Of a stretch of 64,000 bases of DNA, positions 9,297-19,160 are shown piece after piece (position 1 is the stretch's first letter; the number at the start of each line of letters is the position of its first letter). The notes beneath the pieces are model-generated. The model worked only from the letters and a program-made list of their open reading frames with translations. It ran no database searches and was not told where the DNA came from. Origin of the DNA: Clostridium cellulovorans 743B (lineage in GTDB: Bacteria; Bacillota; Clostridia; Clostridiales; Clostridiaceae). The stretch covers positions 1,674,001 to 1,738,000 of the forward strand of contig NC_014393.1 in the NCBI RefSeq assembly GCF_000145275.1, written 5' to 3'. Position numbers and translations under genes: made by a program.

Positions 9297-9325
9297 TTGC
9301 TTTTTAAAATCAACGATAATATAAT
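9297..9325 (+). promoter_or_regulatory. Candidate promoter of a small RNA
   Basis: TTGCTT (9297-9302) and TATAAT (9320-9325) are separated by exactly 17 bases. No reading frame follows; a terminator lies about 55 bases downstream. Confidence 0.55.
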
Positions 9326-9331
9326 TAATGT

Positions 9332-9414
9332 GCACGATAAATAAAAAGATATTAGCCCCCTTTTTATTTATTAAATGAAACAGTCCCACCCCAAGGACTG
9401 TTTTTTATTTTTTG
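9332..9414 (+). ncRNA. Candidate small RNA between rsuA and pcrA
   Basis: A well-spaced promoter is followed within about 85 bases by a strong terminator with no gene between them. The predicted transcript would contain a first hairpin (ATAAATAAAAAG with CTTTTTATTTAT around a C-rich loop, about 9340-9372) and then the terminator hairpin. The loop carries AGCCCCC and the terminator loop CACCCC, both unusually C-rich for this genome. It matches no RNA family that I recognise. Readthrough from rsuA is the alternative explanation for the terminator. Confidence 0.4.
9378..9413 (+). terminator. Terminator upstream of pcrA
   Basis: AAACAGTCC (9378-9386) pairs with GGACTGTTT (9395-9403), loop CACCCCAA, followed by a long T-rich tract. 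Confidence 0.88.
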
Positions 9415-9515
9415 TAATATAGATTAACTTCGAGTTTTTTCGTTAAGAATTAATGATATACTATAAACAGCAGTTGTGGTAAAATAAGAACTGATGTTTT
9501 GTGTGAGGTGAGACA

Positions 9516-11777
9516 ATGGATTTAAGAAAGTTATTAAATCAGGAACAATATAAGGCTGCCACAACCATAGAGGGCCCTTTACTAATATTAGCTGGTGCAG
9601 GCAGTGGGAAGACTAGAGTTTTAACTTATAGAATAGCGCATATGATAAAGGAATTAGGAATATACTCCTCCCAAATTTTAGCCATAACCTTTACAAATAA
9701 GGCGGCACAAGAAATGCGAGAAAGAATTAGGGGGATCGTAGGAGATGTTGTAGATAACATGTGGGTTTCTACATTTCACTCAAGCTGCGTAAGAATATTA
9801 AGAAGAGAAATAGATAAGATAGGATATAATAAAAACTTTACTATATATGATACCTATGATCAAAAGACATTGTTAAAGCAATGCATGAAGGAACTTAATA
9901 TAAATGATAAGGAAATAACTGATAAAGAAATATTATCGAAAATCGGTGGTGCTAAGGATAACCTAATTTCTGCAGAAAGCTATAAGCGAATTAATGAAAA
10001 AAATTTCAGGGAGAACAAAATAGCTGATGTTTATTTGTTATATCAAAAGAAGTTAAAGCAAAACAATGCTTTAGATTTTGATGATTTAATTTTTAAAACT
10101 GTAGAGTTATTTGAAAAGTCTTCGGAAGTTTTGGAGTTCTATCAAAGAAAGTTTAAATACATAATGATAGACGAATACCAAGACACCAACTATAGCCAGT
10201 ATAAGTTTGCAAAACTACTTGCTGCTAAAGAAAAAAATATCTGTGTAGTAGGAGATGATGACCAATCCATATATGGTTGGAGAGGTGCAGATATTAGAAA
10301 TATTTTAAATTTTGAAAAAGATTATGATAAGGCTACTATAATAAAGCTTGAAGAAAACTATCGTTCTAAAGCTAATATATTAGAAGCTGCAAATTCAGTT
10401 ATTAAAAATAATCCTCATAAGCATGAAAAAGTTCTTAGAACAACCAATGAATCAGGGGATAAAATAAGGATATATCGTGGATCAAATGATATTGATGAAG
10501 GAAGATTTGTAGCAGTTGAAATAGAACGCCTTAAAGAGATAGACAGTAGGAGATATAAGGATTATTCCATTTTATATAGAACCAATGCACAATCTAGAAT
10601 TTTTGAAGATATTTTTGTGAAAGCAAATATTCCATATAGAATAATTGGAGGATTAAAATTCTACGATAGAAAAGAAATAAAGGATATAATGGCTTATCTA
10701 AAGCTTATAAACAATCCTTCAGATGATGTAAGTCTTCAAAGAATAATAAACGTTCCAAAGAGAAGTATAGGTGATACAACAGTTAATAAACTTGTTGATT
10801 TCGCTGCTTTTGAAGAGGAACCAATATACAGTATATTATTAGATGTAGATTTAGTACCAGGACTTACTCCAAGAGCTGTAACATCATTAAATAAATTTAC
10901 TAGTTTAATAAATAGCTTTATAAGAAGAAAGGATTCTATATCTGTATCTGATTTAATTAAGGAAATACTAAATGAAAGTGGATATTTAGCTGAGCTAAAG
11001 GATTCAAAAGATGTTGAAGATATTTCAAGAATAGAAAACTTAAAGCAACTAGTATCTGCAGCTGTAGAATTTGAAAGAACAGAAGAAGATACGTCTTTAG
11101 CTGCTTTCTTAGAAAAAACTACTTTAGTAGCAGATGTAGATAATTATGATGAAGATGCAGATACTGTTACTATGATGACAGTACACTCAGCTAAAGGATT
11201 AGAGTTCCCAGTAGTATTTATGGTAGGAATGGAAAATGGTATATTTCCAGGTTCTGCATCCTTTAATGAAGATAGTGAGATGGAAGAGTCAAGAAGACTT
11301 TGCTATGTAGGTATAACTAGGGCGAAGGAAAAACTATATATGACTTCCGCTGAATCTAGAAATGTATTTGGTAGAACTGTTTTTTATGCTCCTTCGGACT
11401 TTTTGACAGAGATAAAAGAAGATCAGAAAGAATATTTAAATTCCATACCAGCTTTTAATGATGGGTATAGGATGCAACAAGAGAAGCCTCGTATTGATTA
11501 CTTCAGTAAATTGAAATCTGAAGATAAGACGGATGTTTTTGGTTCTCTTGAGTATAGTAAATCCTTTGATACTGCTTCACCAATAAAGAAAAATGAAGTA
11601 AAGACTTTGACAGAAAATGAAGCTAAGATGGGGATAAAAGTAAAGCATTCGAAATTCGGAATCGGAACGATAATAACAGTCCTTAAAAAGGATGGTAAAA
11701 TAAATTTAACTATAGCATTCCAAAATAATGGAGTTAAAAATTTAAGATTAGATATGGCACCATTAGAGGTTGTATAA
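9516..11777 (+). CDS. pcrA: ATP-dependent DNA helicase PcrA/UvrD
   Basis: A superfamily 1A 3'-5' helicase used in excision repair, plasmid replication and the removal of replication or transcription roadblocks. Walker A is GAGSGKT (27-33). Motif II is DEYQDTN with GDDDQSIYGWRGA near residue 245, and the C-terminal motifs include VTMMTVHSAKGLEFPVVF and CYVGITRAKEKLY. The last 50 residues (VKHSKFGIGTIITVL) form the Tudor-like tail that contacts RNA polymerase in PcrA proteins. The 753-residue length is normal. It starts at ATG after GAGGTGAGACA and lies 26 bases before ligA, an order common in clostridia. Confidence 0.97.
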   Translation: MDLRKLLNQEQYKAATTIEGPLLILAGAGSGKTRVLTYRIAHMIKELGIYSSQILAITFTNKAAQEMRERIRGIVGDVVDNMWVSTFHSSCVRILRREIDKIGYNKNFTIYDTYDQKTLLKQCMKELNINDKEITDKEILSKIGGAKDNLISAESYKRINEKNFRENKIADVYLLYQKKLKQNNALDFDDLIFKTVELFEKSSEVLEFYQRKFKYIMIDEYQDTNYSQYKFAKLLAAKEKNICVVGDDDQSIYGWRGADIRNILNFEKDYDKATIIKLEENYRSKANILEAANSVIKNNPHKHEKVLRTTNESGDKIRIYRGSNDIDEGRFVAVEIERLKEIDSRRYKDYSILYRTNAQSRIFEDIFVKANIPYRIIGGLKFYDRKEIKDIMAYLKLINNPSDDVSLQRIINVPKRSIGDTTVNKLVDFAAFEEEPIYSILLDVDLVPGLTPRAVTSLNKFTSLINSFIRRKDSISVSDLIKEILNESGYLAELKDSKDVEDISRIENLKQLVSAAVEFERTEEDTSLAAFLEKTTLVADVDNYDEDADTVTMMTVHSAKGLEFPVVFMVGMENGIFPGSASFNEDSEMEESRRLCYVGITRAKEKLYMTSAESRNVFGRTVFYAPSDFLTEIKEDQKEYLNSIPAFNDGYRMQQEKPRIDYFSKLKSEDKTDVFGSLEYSKSFDTASPIKKNEVKTLTENEAKMGIKVKHSKFGIGTIITVLKKDGKINLTIAFQNNGVKNLRLDMAPLEVV

Positions 11778-11803
11778 GTTTTAATGAATCAAAGGTGATA
11801 ATT

Positions 11804-13801
11804 ATGGAAATAAGCGATTCTAAAAAAAGAATAGAAGAATTGATAGAACAGTTAAATAAATTTGCCTATGAATACTATGCTTTGGATAATCCAAGTATTT
11901 CAGATAAGGAATATGATAAGCTATATGATGAATTAACAATCTTAGAGAAAGAAACAGGTTATATATTATCTTATTCTCCAACTCAAAGGGTTGGAGATGG
12001 AATTCTTTCACAATTTTCAAAATATATTCATAAGGGAAGGCTTTGGAGTTTAGATAAGGCACAAAGTTTTGAGGAGATAATCGAATGGCATAACAGAAAT
12101 GTTAAAGCTGTAATGCAATATAACAAAGAGAATGCAGATAAGTTACCACCACTTGAGTATGTTATTACAAAAAAATTCGATGGACTTACTTTAAATTGTA
12201 CTTATGATAATGATGGAATTATGATAAAAGCTGCCACAAGAGGAACTGGAGAAATTGGTGAAGATATAACAGCTCAAGCTAAAACTATAAAAGCATTGCC
12301 TTTAAAGGTTGATCACAAAGGTTTATTTGAGATTCATGGAGAAGCTATCATGACAAAAGAAGCCTTTGATGCTTATAATGAAAAGGCTGAAGTTAAGCTT
12401 AAAAACTTAAGAAATGGTGCTGCTGGAGCCTTAAGAAACTTAAACTTAAAAGAAACTGCTAAAAGAAATCTTTCTGCGTTCTTTTATGATGTAGGCTATA
12501 ACGAAGGAGACCCCTTTGAGTCCTATATAGATATGATGAAATTTATTAGGGAAAAGAATTTTCCTATAGATGATTATATGAAAATAGCAAGGGATACAGA
12601 AGATATTAAAAATGAGATAGAGTATATAAATTCTATAAGAGCTGATTTAAATTATGATATCGATGGTATAGTAATTGTTATTAATGACATGAGGACTAGA
12701 GCAGTTCTAGGATATACTATTAAGTTTCCAAAGTGGGCTATAGCTTATAAATTTGAAGCAGAAGAAACTACAACAGAACTTTTGGATGTAGAGTGGAATG
12801 TTGGAAGAAGCGGAAGAGTATCACCTACAGCATTGCTAGAACCAGTAGATCTTGGTGGTGTAACAGTAAAAAGAGCTACTTTAAATAATATGGATGATAT
12901 AAAAAGGAAAAATGTTAAAATTGGTAACAGAGTCTTTGTAAGAAGATCTAATGATGTTATACCAGAAATAATGGGTGTTGCTGAAGAACTAGAAAACGCA
13001 AGAGAAATAATAGCTCCAAGCAATTGTCCTTCCTGTGGTAGCGAACTTATGTTAGTTGGAGCACACTATTTTTGTGAAAATACTTTATCCTGCAAGCCTC
13101 AGATGGTAAAAAGTATTGTTCATTTTGGAAGTAGAGAAGCTATGAATATTGAGGGGTTTAGTGAAAAAACTGCTGAACAGCTTTATGAGAAGGTGGATTT
13201 AAAAACTCTTAGTGATCTGTATAAACTTAAAAAAGAAGAATTGTTGAATTTAGAAAAATTCGGTGATAAAAAGGCACAAAATCTTTTAGACGCTATAGAA
13301 AAAAGTAAAGAGTGTGAGTTAGCTTCATTTATATATGCGTTAGGAATACCTAATGTTGGTAAGAAAACTGCCAAGGATTTGTGCAAAAACTTAAAGTCAC
13401 TTGAAGGAATAAAGAAAGCTACATATGAAGATCTTTTAGCAATAGAAGACATAGGAGAAATTGTAGCAAAATGCATTATAGAGTTTTTTAGTGATGAAAA
13501 GATTTTAAGAAGTATAGATGAACTTTTAGCCGTTGGAGTTTCTCCAAGTTATGAAGAAACTCTAGTTAATGATCAAAGTTCATTTATGGATAAAACAGTT
13601 GTAGTTACAGGAACGCTAAAAAACTTCTCAAGAACTGAGATAAAAGATAAATTAGAAGCTTTAGGAGCAAAGGTGTCGGGAACTGTAAGCAAAAAGACAG
13701 ATTATGTTATAGCTGGAGAAGCAGCAGGATCTAAATATGATAAAGCGATTTCTCTTGGTATTAAAATATTATCTGAAGAAGAGTTCCTAGCTATGATATA
13801 A
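11804..13801 (+). CDS. ligA: NAD-dependent DNA ligase
   Basis: Seals nicks using NAD+ in replication and repair. The order is an N-terminal Ia domain (YDKLYDEL), the adenylation domain with nucleophile K124 in KKFDG, RGTGEIGEDIT and LRNGAAGALRNL, an OB fold (GRSGRVSPTALLEPV), a four-Cys zinc finger (CPSCGSELM ... CENTLSC), HhH repeats and a C-terminal BRCT (KTVVVTGTLKNFSR). It is more divergent than the Bacillus enzyme (KFDGLTL where KIDGLA is usual). The ATG at 11804 is chosen over an upstream GTG at 11795 because AAAGGTG sits six bases before it. It is in an operon with pcrA. Confidence 0.96.
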   Translation: MEISDSKKRIEELIEQLNKFAYEYYALDNPSISDKEYDKLYDELTILEKETGYILSYSPTQRVGDGILSQFSKYIHKGRLWSLDKAQSFEEIIEWHNRNVKAVMQYNKENADKLPPLEYVITKKFDGLTLNCTYDNDGIMIKAATRGTGEIGEDITAQAKTIKALPLKVDHKGLFEIHGEAIMTKEAFDAYNEKAEVKLKNLRNGAAGALRNLNLKETAKRNLSAFFYDVGYNEGDPFESYIDMMKFIREKNFPIDDYMKIARDTEDIKNEIEYINSIRADLNYDIDGIVIVINDMRTRAVLGYTIKFPKWAIAYKFEAEETTTELLDVEWNVGRSGRVSPTALLEPVDLGGVTVKRATLNNMDDIKRKNVKIGNRVFVRRSNDVIPEIMGVAEELENAREIIAPSNCPSCGSELMLVGAHYFCENTLSCKPQMVKSIVHFGSREAMNIEGFSEKTAEQLYEKVDLKTLSDLYKLKKEELLNLEKFGDKKAQNLLDAIEKSKECELASFIYALGIPNVGKKTAKDLCKNLKSLEGIKKATYEDLLAIEDIGEIVAKCIIEFFSDEKILRSIDELLAVGVSPSYEETLVNDQSSFMDKTVVVTGTLKNFSRTEIKDKLEALGAKVSGTVSKKTDYVIAGEAAGSKYDKAISLGIKILSEEEFLAMI

Positions 13802-13899
13802 TTTCTAAACAATTTCTAAAATATTCATATTTAAATCAGAAATGTCTTTACAACGTTTATAATTAATAGTATTATAAAGGTCGTAATGGAGGGGAAAAA

Positions 13900-14202
13900 A
13901 TGAACCAAGTTAGTATGTATACATATAAAAAGAGTTTTAAGAAGGTTATAGACTTTGTTACATGGATTTTGGTTGCTATAACTATGGTAACTTTGATATT
14001 TACTGTGTTAACTACATATCAGTTTGTTTACATAAGAAATTTCAATGATTATCATATTTTTCAGACTTCGCTTATGATAACTATGATTTTTTCAGGATTT
14101 TCAGTTTTTGATCGTAAAGATAAAGCTATGAGTATTTTTTATTCAATTTGTTGTTTTGCTATAGCTATTGGAGCATTTTTCTTTAGATTAACTACGTTCT
14201 AA
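13900..14202 (+). CDS. Small membrane protein of unknown function
   Basis: A 100-residue protein preceded by GGAGGGG. Three hydrophobic helices are visible: about 20-45 (FVTWILVAITMVTLIFTVL), 57-70 (SLMITMIFSGF) and 80-96. The N-terminus is basic and the loops are short. No family was recognised. It has its own terminator and follows ligA after a gap of 98 bases, so it is probably transcribed separately. Confidence 0.7.
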   Translation: MNQVSMYTYKKSFKKVIDFVTWILVAITMVTLIFTVLTTYQFVYIRNFNDYHIFQTSLMITMIFSGFSVFDRKDKAMSIFYSICCFAIAIGAFFFRLTTF

Positions 14203-14258
14203 GAAGTTTTTCATGCAGTAAGACTATATAAAAAAGTAAATTTTAAATTTTGTATGCT

Positions 14259-14299
14259 AAGACTATAAAAAATGTTTATTCATTTTTTATAGTCTTTTG
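14259..14299 (+). terminator. Terminator after the small membrane protein
   Basis: AAGACTATAAAAAATG and its complement (ending AGTCTT) form a perfect 16-bp stem around TTTATT, followed by TTTT. Confidence 0.88.
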
Positions 14300-14393
14300 T
14301 AATATTGGGACTAAAGTCATAAACCTACATTTAACAAAGTTTAAATAAACACATAATATAAAAGAGATATATTAATATCAAAAGGAGATAAAC

Positions 14394-15692
14394 ATGAGTA
14401 AATATTTAATAGTAATATCCTTTGATGCAGTATCAGCTGAAGACTATAAAATATTAAAAAGCCTACCTAACTTTAAACTTCTTATGGAGCAAGGTGCTTA
14501 TGTAAAGGAAGTAGAAAGCGTTTATCCAACCCTTACTTATCCTGCTCATACGTCTATAGTAACTGGAAAATATCCAAAGAACCATGGAATAGTAAATAAC
14601 TTAAAGGTACAGCCAAGAAGGAGACATGAAGATTGGTTTTGGCATAGAAAACATATTATAGGAAAGACTCTATATGATGTAGCAAGAGAGCAAGAAATGG
14701 TAGTAGCTTCACTTCTGTGGCCTGTAACTGCTGGAGCAAAGATAAAATATAATATTGCAGAAATATGGCCAAATAGATCTTGGCAGAATCAGGTGATGGT
14801 ATCTCTGATTAATAGTTCTCCTAAATATATTTTAGAGATGAACAATCGTTATGGACATATAAGAAAAGGGGTACATCAACCAGAATTAGATGATTTCATT
14901 TTAGCATGCACAATCGATACTATTAAAAATAAAAAACCCAATTTGATGTTAATACATTTGACGGATGTGGACTCTAACAGACATATATATGGTTATAATT
15001 CTGAGGAAGCACGAGAAGCTATTCTAAGACAGGATAAAAGATTAGGTGAGATAATCAAGGCACTAAAGGAAGCTAGTATTTTTGAAAGTTCAACAATTGT
15101 AGCTTTGGGTGATCATAGTATGTTTGATGTGGATAAGGTTATAAATATTAATTCTTTATTTAGAGAAAATGGATTTATAGTAACAGATAAAAATGGAAAG
15201 ATAAAAGATTGGAAAGTATTCTTCAATACTGCTGATGGAAGTGGATATGTTTATTTAAAAGATAAAAAAGATGAAGCATTAAGAAAACAAGTAAAAGAAC
15301 TTTTGCTAGACTTTGCTAAGGATTCTAACAGTGGTATTGATTATGTTTTATCTAGTAAAGAAGCTGAAGAATTTGGTGCAGATCCAGAATGTGATTTTTT
15401 ATTAGAAGCTAAAAAAGGGTATTATTTTTTAAATTCTGCACATAAGGATATAGTAGAGGAGGTCACAAGAGAAAAACAAAGAGAGGATAAGGACTATACA
15501 TTTGCAACTCACGGTTTTTCACCTTCAAAGGTAGGATACTCAACGATGTTAATAGCCTATGGCCATGGAATTAAACCTGGAGCAATAGTAGAAAAAGCTA
15601 GGTTAATTGATGAAGGACCAACCTTTGCGGAATTATTAGGTATAAACCTTGAACAATGTGATGGAGAAGTTATTAAGGGGATTCTATTGTAA
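14394..15692 (+). CDS. Alkaline-phosphatase-superfamily phosphodiesterase (NPP-like)
   Basis: A 432-residue type I phosphodiesterase/nucleotide-pyrophosphatase-like enzyme. Metal and nucleophile motifs are in order: SFDAVS (metal Asp near residue 10), YPTLTYPAHTSIVTGKYPKN (threonine nucleophile near 45), HLTDVDSNRHIYG (about 190), ALGDHSMFDV (about 240) and THGFSPSKVGY (about 370). No signal peptide or membrane anchor is seen, so it is probably cytoplasmic, unlike animal NPPs. The substrate cannot be read from the sequence; phosphodiesters of nucleotides or lipid head groups are possible. The start is an ATG after AAAGGAGA. Confidence 0.88.
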   Translation: MSKYLIVISFDAVSAEDYKILKSLPNFKLLMEQGAYVKEVESVYPTLTYPAHTSIVTGKYPKNHGIVNNLKVQPRRRHEDWFWHRKHIIGKTLYDVAREQEMVVASLLWPVTAGAKIKYNIAEIWPNRSWQNQVMVSLINSSPKYILEMNNRYGHIRKGVHQPELDDFILACTIDTIKNKKPNLMLIHLTDVDSNRHIYGYNSEEAREAILRQDKRLGEIIKALKEASIFESSTIVALGDHSMFDVDKVININSLFRENGFIVTDKNGKIKDWKVFFNTADGSGYVYLKDKKDEALRKQVKELLLDFAKDSNSGIDYVLSSKEAEEFGADPECDFLLEAKKGYYFLNSAHKDIVEEVTREKQREDKDYTFATHGFSPSKVGYSTMLIAYGHGIKPGAIVEKARLIDEGPTFAELLGINLEQCDGEVIKGILL

Positions 15693-15837
15693 AAATATAT
15701 GGACAATTGGAGAATTTCTCATTGGACTTTTTCAAAATATAGCTTGTAAAAATTTAAAACTATCATTAAATATTTTGAATGGTGAAAATTTCGGCTAGTA
15801 ACTTTATATGATTATAGGTGGTAGGAGGATAAAATAG

Positions 15838-17118
15838 ATGACAAAATTAAATAGAGAAGAAAAAAGTTGGGCTTTATATGATTGGGCAAACTCTGCATAT
15901 TCTATTACTGTTACCTCGACAGTTTTGCCACTGTATTTTAAGGGTATAGCAAATAACTCCGGGGTAGCAGCTACAACATCCACTGCTTATTGGGGATACG
16001 GTATATCAATTGCAACTTTAATAGTTGCAATTTTAGCTCCAGTTCTTGGGACAATAGCTGATTATAGAGGCTACAAGAAGAAATTTTTCAAGTTGTTTTT
16101 ATCATTAGGTTTAATTTTTACTGCTTTGCTAGCGGTGGTTCCGGAAAATCAGTGGATAGTTTTACTTGTAATTAATTGTTTCACTATAGTTGGATTTTCA
16201 GGAGCAGAAGTGTTTTATGATGCGTTTTTAGTTGATGTAACAGATGATGATAAGATGGATAAGGTATCAGCTACAGGATTTGCTTTAGGTTATATAGGAA
16301 GTACTATACCGTTCATAATATGTATAGGATTAATTGTTGCCGCTCAAACAGGCGCAGTTCCTTTTGGAGTTTCAGCAGCTTCAAGAATAGCTTTTGTTAT
16401 TACTGCTATATGGTGGGGAATTTTTTCTATACCTATGCTTAAAAATGTAGAACAAAAATACTCAATAGAACCAGAAGAAAAACCTATAAGGAAAAGTTTT
16501 GTAAGATTATTAGAAACTTTTAAGAACATAAAAGAACATAAAATTGTATTTATGTTTTTGCTAGCATACTTTTTTTACATAGATGGAGTACATACTATTA
16601 TAGGTATGTCTACTTCATACGGCAGTGATTTGGGGATAAAGTCTACTACTTTACTTGTTATATTATTAGTTGGACAGTTTGTAGCATTTCCATGTGCTTT
16701 GATTTTTGGAAGGTTAAGTAGCAGGTTTAGTGGTAAAAAAGTTATCTTATGTAGTATAGCTATTTATACTGGTATATGTATATACGCTTATTTTTTGAAG
16801 ACGGAACTTGATTTCTGGATTTTAGCTTTATTAGTATGTAGCTGTCAAGGTGGGATTCAAGCTATAAGTAGGTCTTACTTAGGAAGGTTAGTACCCAAAG
16901 AAAACTCCAGTAAATTTTTTGGCTTCTACAATATATTTGGTAAGTTTGCATCAGTAATGGGACCAGCTTTAATAGGGGTAGTTTCTCAAGCTACTGGAAA
17001 AACAAATAATGGGGTGTTTAGTTTAATAGTTTTATTTATAATTGGCGGGTTATTTTTAATGAGGGTTCCAGATACGGAAAAAGAATCAAAGGTGTTAGGT
17101 GTAAAAGCAGGAATATAA
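15838..17118 (+). CDS. MFS transporter, UMF1/Atg22-like family
   Basis: A 426-residue, twelve-helix major facilitator. The opening REEKSWALYDWANSAY is the hallmark of the UMF1 group related to yeast Atg22. Loop motifs include GTIADYRGYKKKFF after helix 2 and GRLSSRFSGKKV between helices 8 and 9. The yeast relative exports amino acids from the vacuole. Bacterial substrates are not established, so none is assigned. AGGTGGTAGGAGG precedes the ATG. Confidence 0.88.
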   Translation: MTKLNREEKSWALYDWANSAYSITVTSTVLPLYFKGIANNSGVAATTSTAYWGYGISIATLIVAILAPVLGTIADYRGYKKKFFKLFLSLGLIFTALLAVVPENQWIVLLVINCFTIVGFSGAEVFYDAFLVDVTDDDKMDKVSATGFALGYIGSTIPFIICIGLIVAAQTGAVPFGVSAASRIAFVITAIWWGIFSIPMLKNVEQKYSIEPEEKPIRKSFVRLLETFKNIKEHKIVFMFLLAYFFYIDGVHTIIGMSTSYGSDLGIKSTTLLVILLVGQFVAFPCALIFGRLSSRFSGKKVILCSIAIYTGICIYAYFLKTELDFWILALLVCSCQGGIQAISRSYLGRLVPKENSSKFFGFYNIFGKFASVMGPALIGVVSQATGKTNNGVFSLIVLFIIGGLFLMRVPDTEKESKVLGVKAGI

Positions 17119-17123
17119 TAATG

Positions 17124-17171
17124 AAAGGACTATGGCTCTCCAATGAGTATATGGAGTGCCTTAGTCCTTTA
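17124..17171. terminator. Bidirectional terminator
   Basis: AAAGGACTATGGC and GCCTTAGTCCTTT pair with one mismatch, continued by CTCCA/TGGAG. It lies between two convergent genes and overlaps the stop of the leftward one. Confidence 0.8.
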
Positions 17172-17393
17172 AGCTTTATCATCAAAAAAGTTATTTTTCT
17201 CTGAAGGTTCCCCTAAGAGTAATTGAGAATCTTTTTTTTCCTTAGACAAAGCTGCGCAGATTTTTTCAAGAATATAATTATTATATTTTATCTGAGAATA
17301 ATATTTTTTTAAAATTACAAAGCTCCATATACTGAGCACTATAAAAATTGCTAATGCTACCAAGCTTACGATTTGGACTGCAACAGTAAGCAT
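17169..17393 (-). CDS. Small single-helix membrane protein
   Basis: A 74-residue protein: a long hydrophobic helix at residues 5-30 (VSLVALAIFIVLSIWSFVIL), then a polar, lysine-rich cytoplasmic tail ending EKNNFFDDKA. The ATG at 17393 is preferred to an upstream GTG at 17411 because AGGAGG lies eight bases before it. No family was recognised. It is convergent with the MFS gene and shares its terminator. Confidence 0.6.
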   Translation of the reverse strand: MLTVAVQIVSLVALAIFIVLSIWSFVILKKYYSQIKYNNYILEKICAALSKEKKDSQLLLGEPSEKNNFFDDKA

Positions 17394-17789
17394 TCCTATA
17401 ACCTCCTGCACAACTATGATTTATATTATTATCTCTTAAAATTATGTAAAAATTTTTGATTATCATTAGTATACAAAAATTGCTTAAGCTAAATAAAAAA
17501 ATAACAATGGAGTATACCAAATAAATTATAACATAAAAATACTGAAATGAGCGAATCTTAATAGTAATATTTTAAAATTACGAAAAAATGCAGTAAGTTT
17601 TCTTTTCAGCACATTAATTCCCCTTTATACAATACTTATTAGAGTTTTAAGATGAGAGTATTTAATTAAAAAGATGTTGCCACTAAAGTGACATCATCTT
17701 TTTAAGTTTTATACATACGACTATATGGTTGTTAGATAAAGCTTATTTTTATAGAGATATAATATTATATTTATATTCTTAAACTAAGG
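17394..17789. other. AT-rich gap with one terminator
   Basis: 396 bases between two leftward genes. Apart from the hairpin at 17668-17703, it holds only AT-rich sequence. No credible coding frame or RNA fold was seen. Confidence 0.5.
17668..17703 (-). terminator. Terminator of the 456-residue unknown gene
   Basis: AAAAAGATG at the left and CATCTTTTT at the right flank a partly paired interior (CCACTAAAGTG). Leftward transcripts end in CTTTTTAATT. Confidence 0.7.
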
Positions 17790-19160
17790 TTACTGATTAA
17801 GAAATTGTTTTTTGTGTTTGGGTTTTTGATAGTGAAGTAAAATGTAATATAGAAATAAATTCTTTTTTGAATCAAAGCTGTTGCTATATTTTTTAAACTT
17901 TTTCCTTTTCTTATTGAACTTAACACGTTTAATGAATATAGGTGCAAAGTTGGTAGACTCTGGGGTACCCATAGACATCATTTTATAATTCTCTTCCTCT
18001 ATCATATCCTCAGACTTCATAGACTCATTTATATATCGTTCTGGACTATCGAGGTTAGGGGCATCTGGCCAACTAAGAATAAGTCCTGAATCTAAAAGAA
18101 GATTTCTAAAGACGTTTGATATAATATATTCTTGTTTCTCAGTGCAATTACGAATACAGTTTAGAAGATAAAGGACACTTTCTTCACAATTATATTCAAG
18201 GTCATCATTCTTTTTCATAAAAATAGAGTTTTCATCATCATAGTAATCTAAAAGCCTCTCATAAAGAGTTTTATTTAATTCTTTATATTTATCTAGATCT
18301 GAATAATTTGATAAATCTGTTGTATTCAGAAGTAATTTGTTTAAATGATTAAAACTGTTATCTATCACATGAAGATAGTTATCACAAATATATTCTTCAA
18401 GATCCATAGATAAATTTAAGGTATCTTTGTTTCGAGATAACTCGTAAAAAAGATTTAAGGCAAAACAAATATCAAGAAGTTCTTCACAATCTTGCGGATA
18501 TATTTCTGATTTATAATCTAAAAACATCTTTAAGATATCATAAGAAAAATCTCTATACATTGAAGAATCTTCTTCAGAGGATAAATCACTGTATTTATAA
18601 TAAGCACACATCAAAAGTGCTTGATCAGAAAACTTAAAAGAAGATCTCTTTTGTTCAAGTTTAAATTCATTAGAAATACTATCTGACAAATCCTTTTTAT
18701 CTACAAAAACTCCTTGAGAATTTCTTAGGTGTGATGCATAAAAGTCTAATTGATCTTTTGCCATAGAAAGATAAAGCTTGTATAGATTTTGTAGATCGTT
18801 ATCTTGAAAATCTCTATAGTATTCACATAAATCTAAAAGGCTTAAGGTCATAAAACCATTGGCTCTTATTATAATCTCACGCTTAAAGGTTTCATCGTTA
18901 AAAGTAAATCTTTTTCCTTCAAGTTTTAGTCTACTACTAGATTTTTTATATACGCAGAGTAGTGGAGAAATGTTGTTTATTATGTTAATATCATTGTTAG
19001 ATATGTTTTTAACGGTCAAATCCTTTGGTTTAATCATAATACCGCATTTTGAGTATAGAACTATATGCTTTAAAGATTCCTTAGAAAAGTGAAAGAGCTG
19101 GTTGCTAATGTTTGATTTGTTTAGTGTATTAATTCTTAAAAATGGACCTATATATTTCAA
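17790..19160 (-). CDS. Unrecognised 456-residue protein
   Basis: A cytoplasmic-looking, mostly helical protein with no signal peptide, membrane helix or nucleotide-binding motif. It has a beta-rich N-terminal 100 residues, then many Leu/Tyr-rich helices (SLLDLCEYYRDFQDND, QALLMCAYYKYSDL, CEELLDICFALNLFYELS). The spacing of these helices resembles alpha-alpha repeat or toroid proteins, with a conserved-looking RNSQGVFVDKKD near residue 165. The C-terminal 50 residues are strongly basic (KRVKFNKKRKKFKKYSNSF), suggesting RNA, DNA or envelope contact. The function is not known to me. It is divergent from the PurM-like gene and ends at its own terminator. Confidence 0.7.
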   Translation of the reverse strand: MKYIGPFLRINTLNKSNISNQLFHFSKESLKHIVLYSKCGIMIKPKDLTVKNISNNDINIINNISPLLCVYKKSSSRLKLEGKRFTFNDETFKREIIIRANGFMTLSLLDLCEYYRDFQDNDLQNLYKLYLSMAKDQLDFYASHLRNSQGVFVDKKDLSDSISNEFKLEQKRSSFKFSDQALLMCAYYKYSDLSSEEDSSMYRDFSYDILKMFLDYKSEIYPQDCEELLDICFALNLFYELSRNKDTLNLSMDLEEYICDNYLHVIDNSFNHLNKLLLNTTDLSNYSDLDKYKELNKTLYERLLDYYDDENSIFMKKNDDLEYNCEESVLYLLNCIRNCTEKQEYIISNVFRNLLLDSGLILSWPDAPNLDSPERYINESMKSEDMIEEENYKMMSMGTPESTNFAPIFIKRVKFNKKRKKFKKYSNSFDSKKNLFLYYILLHYQKPKHKKQFLNQ

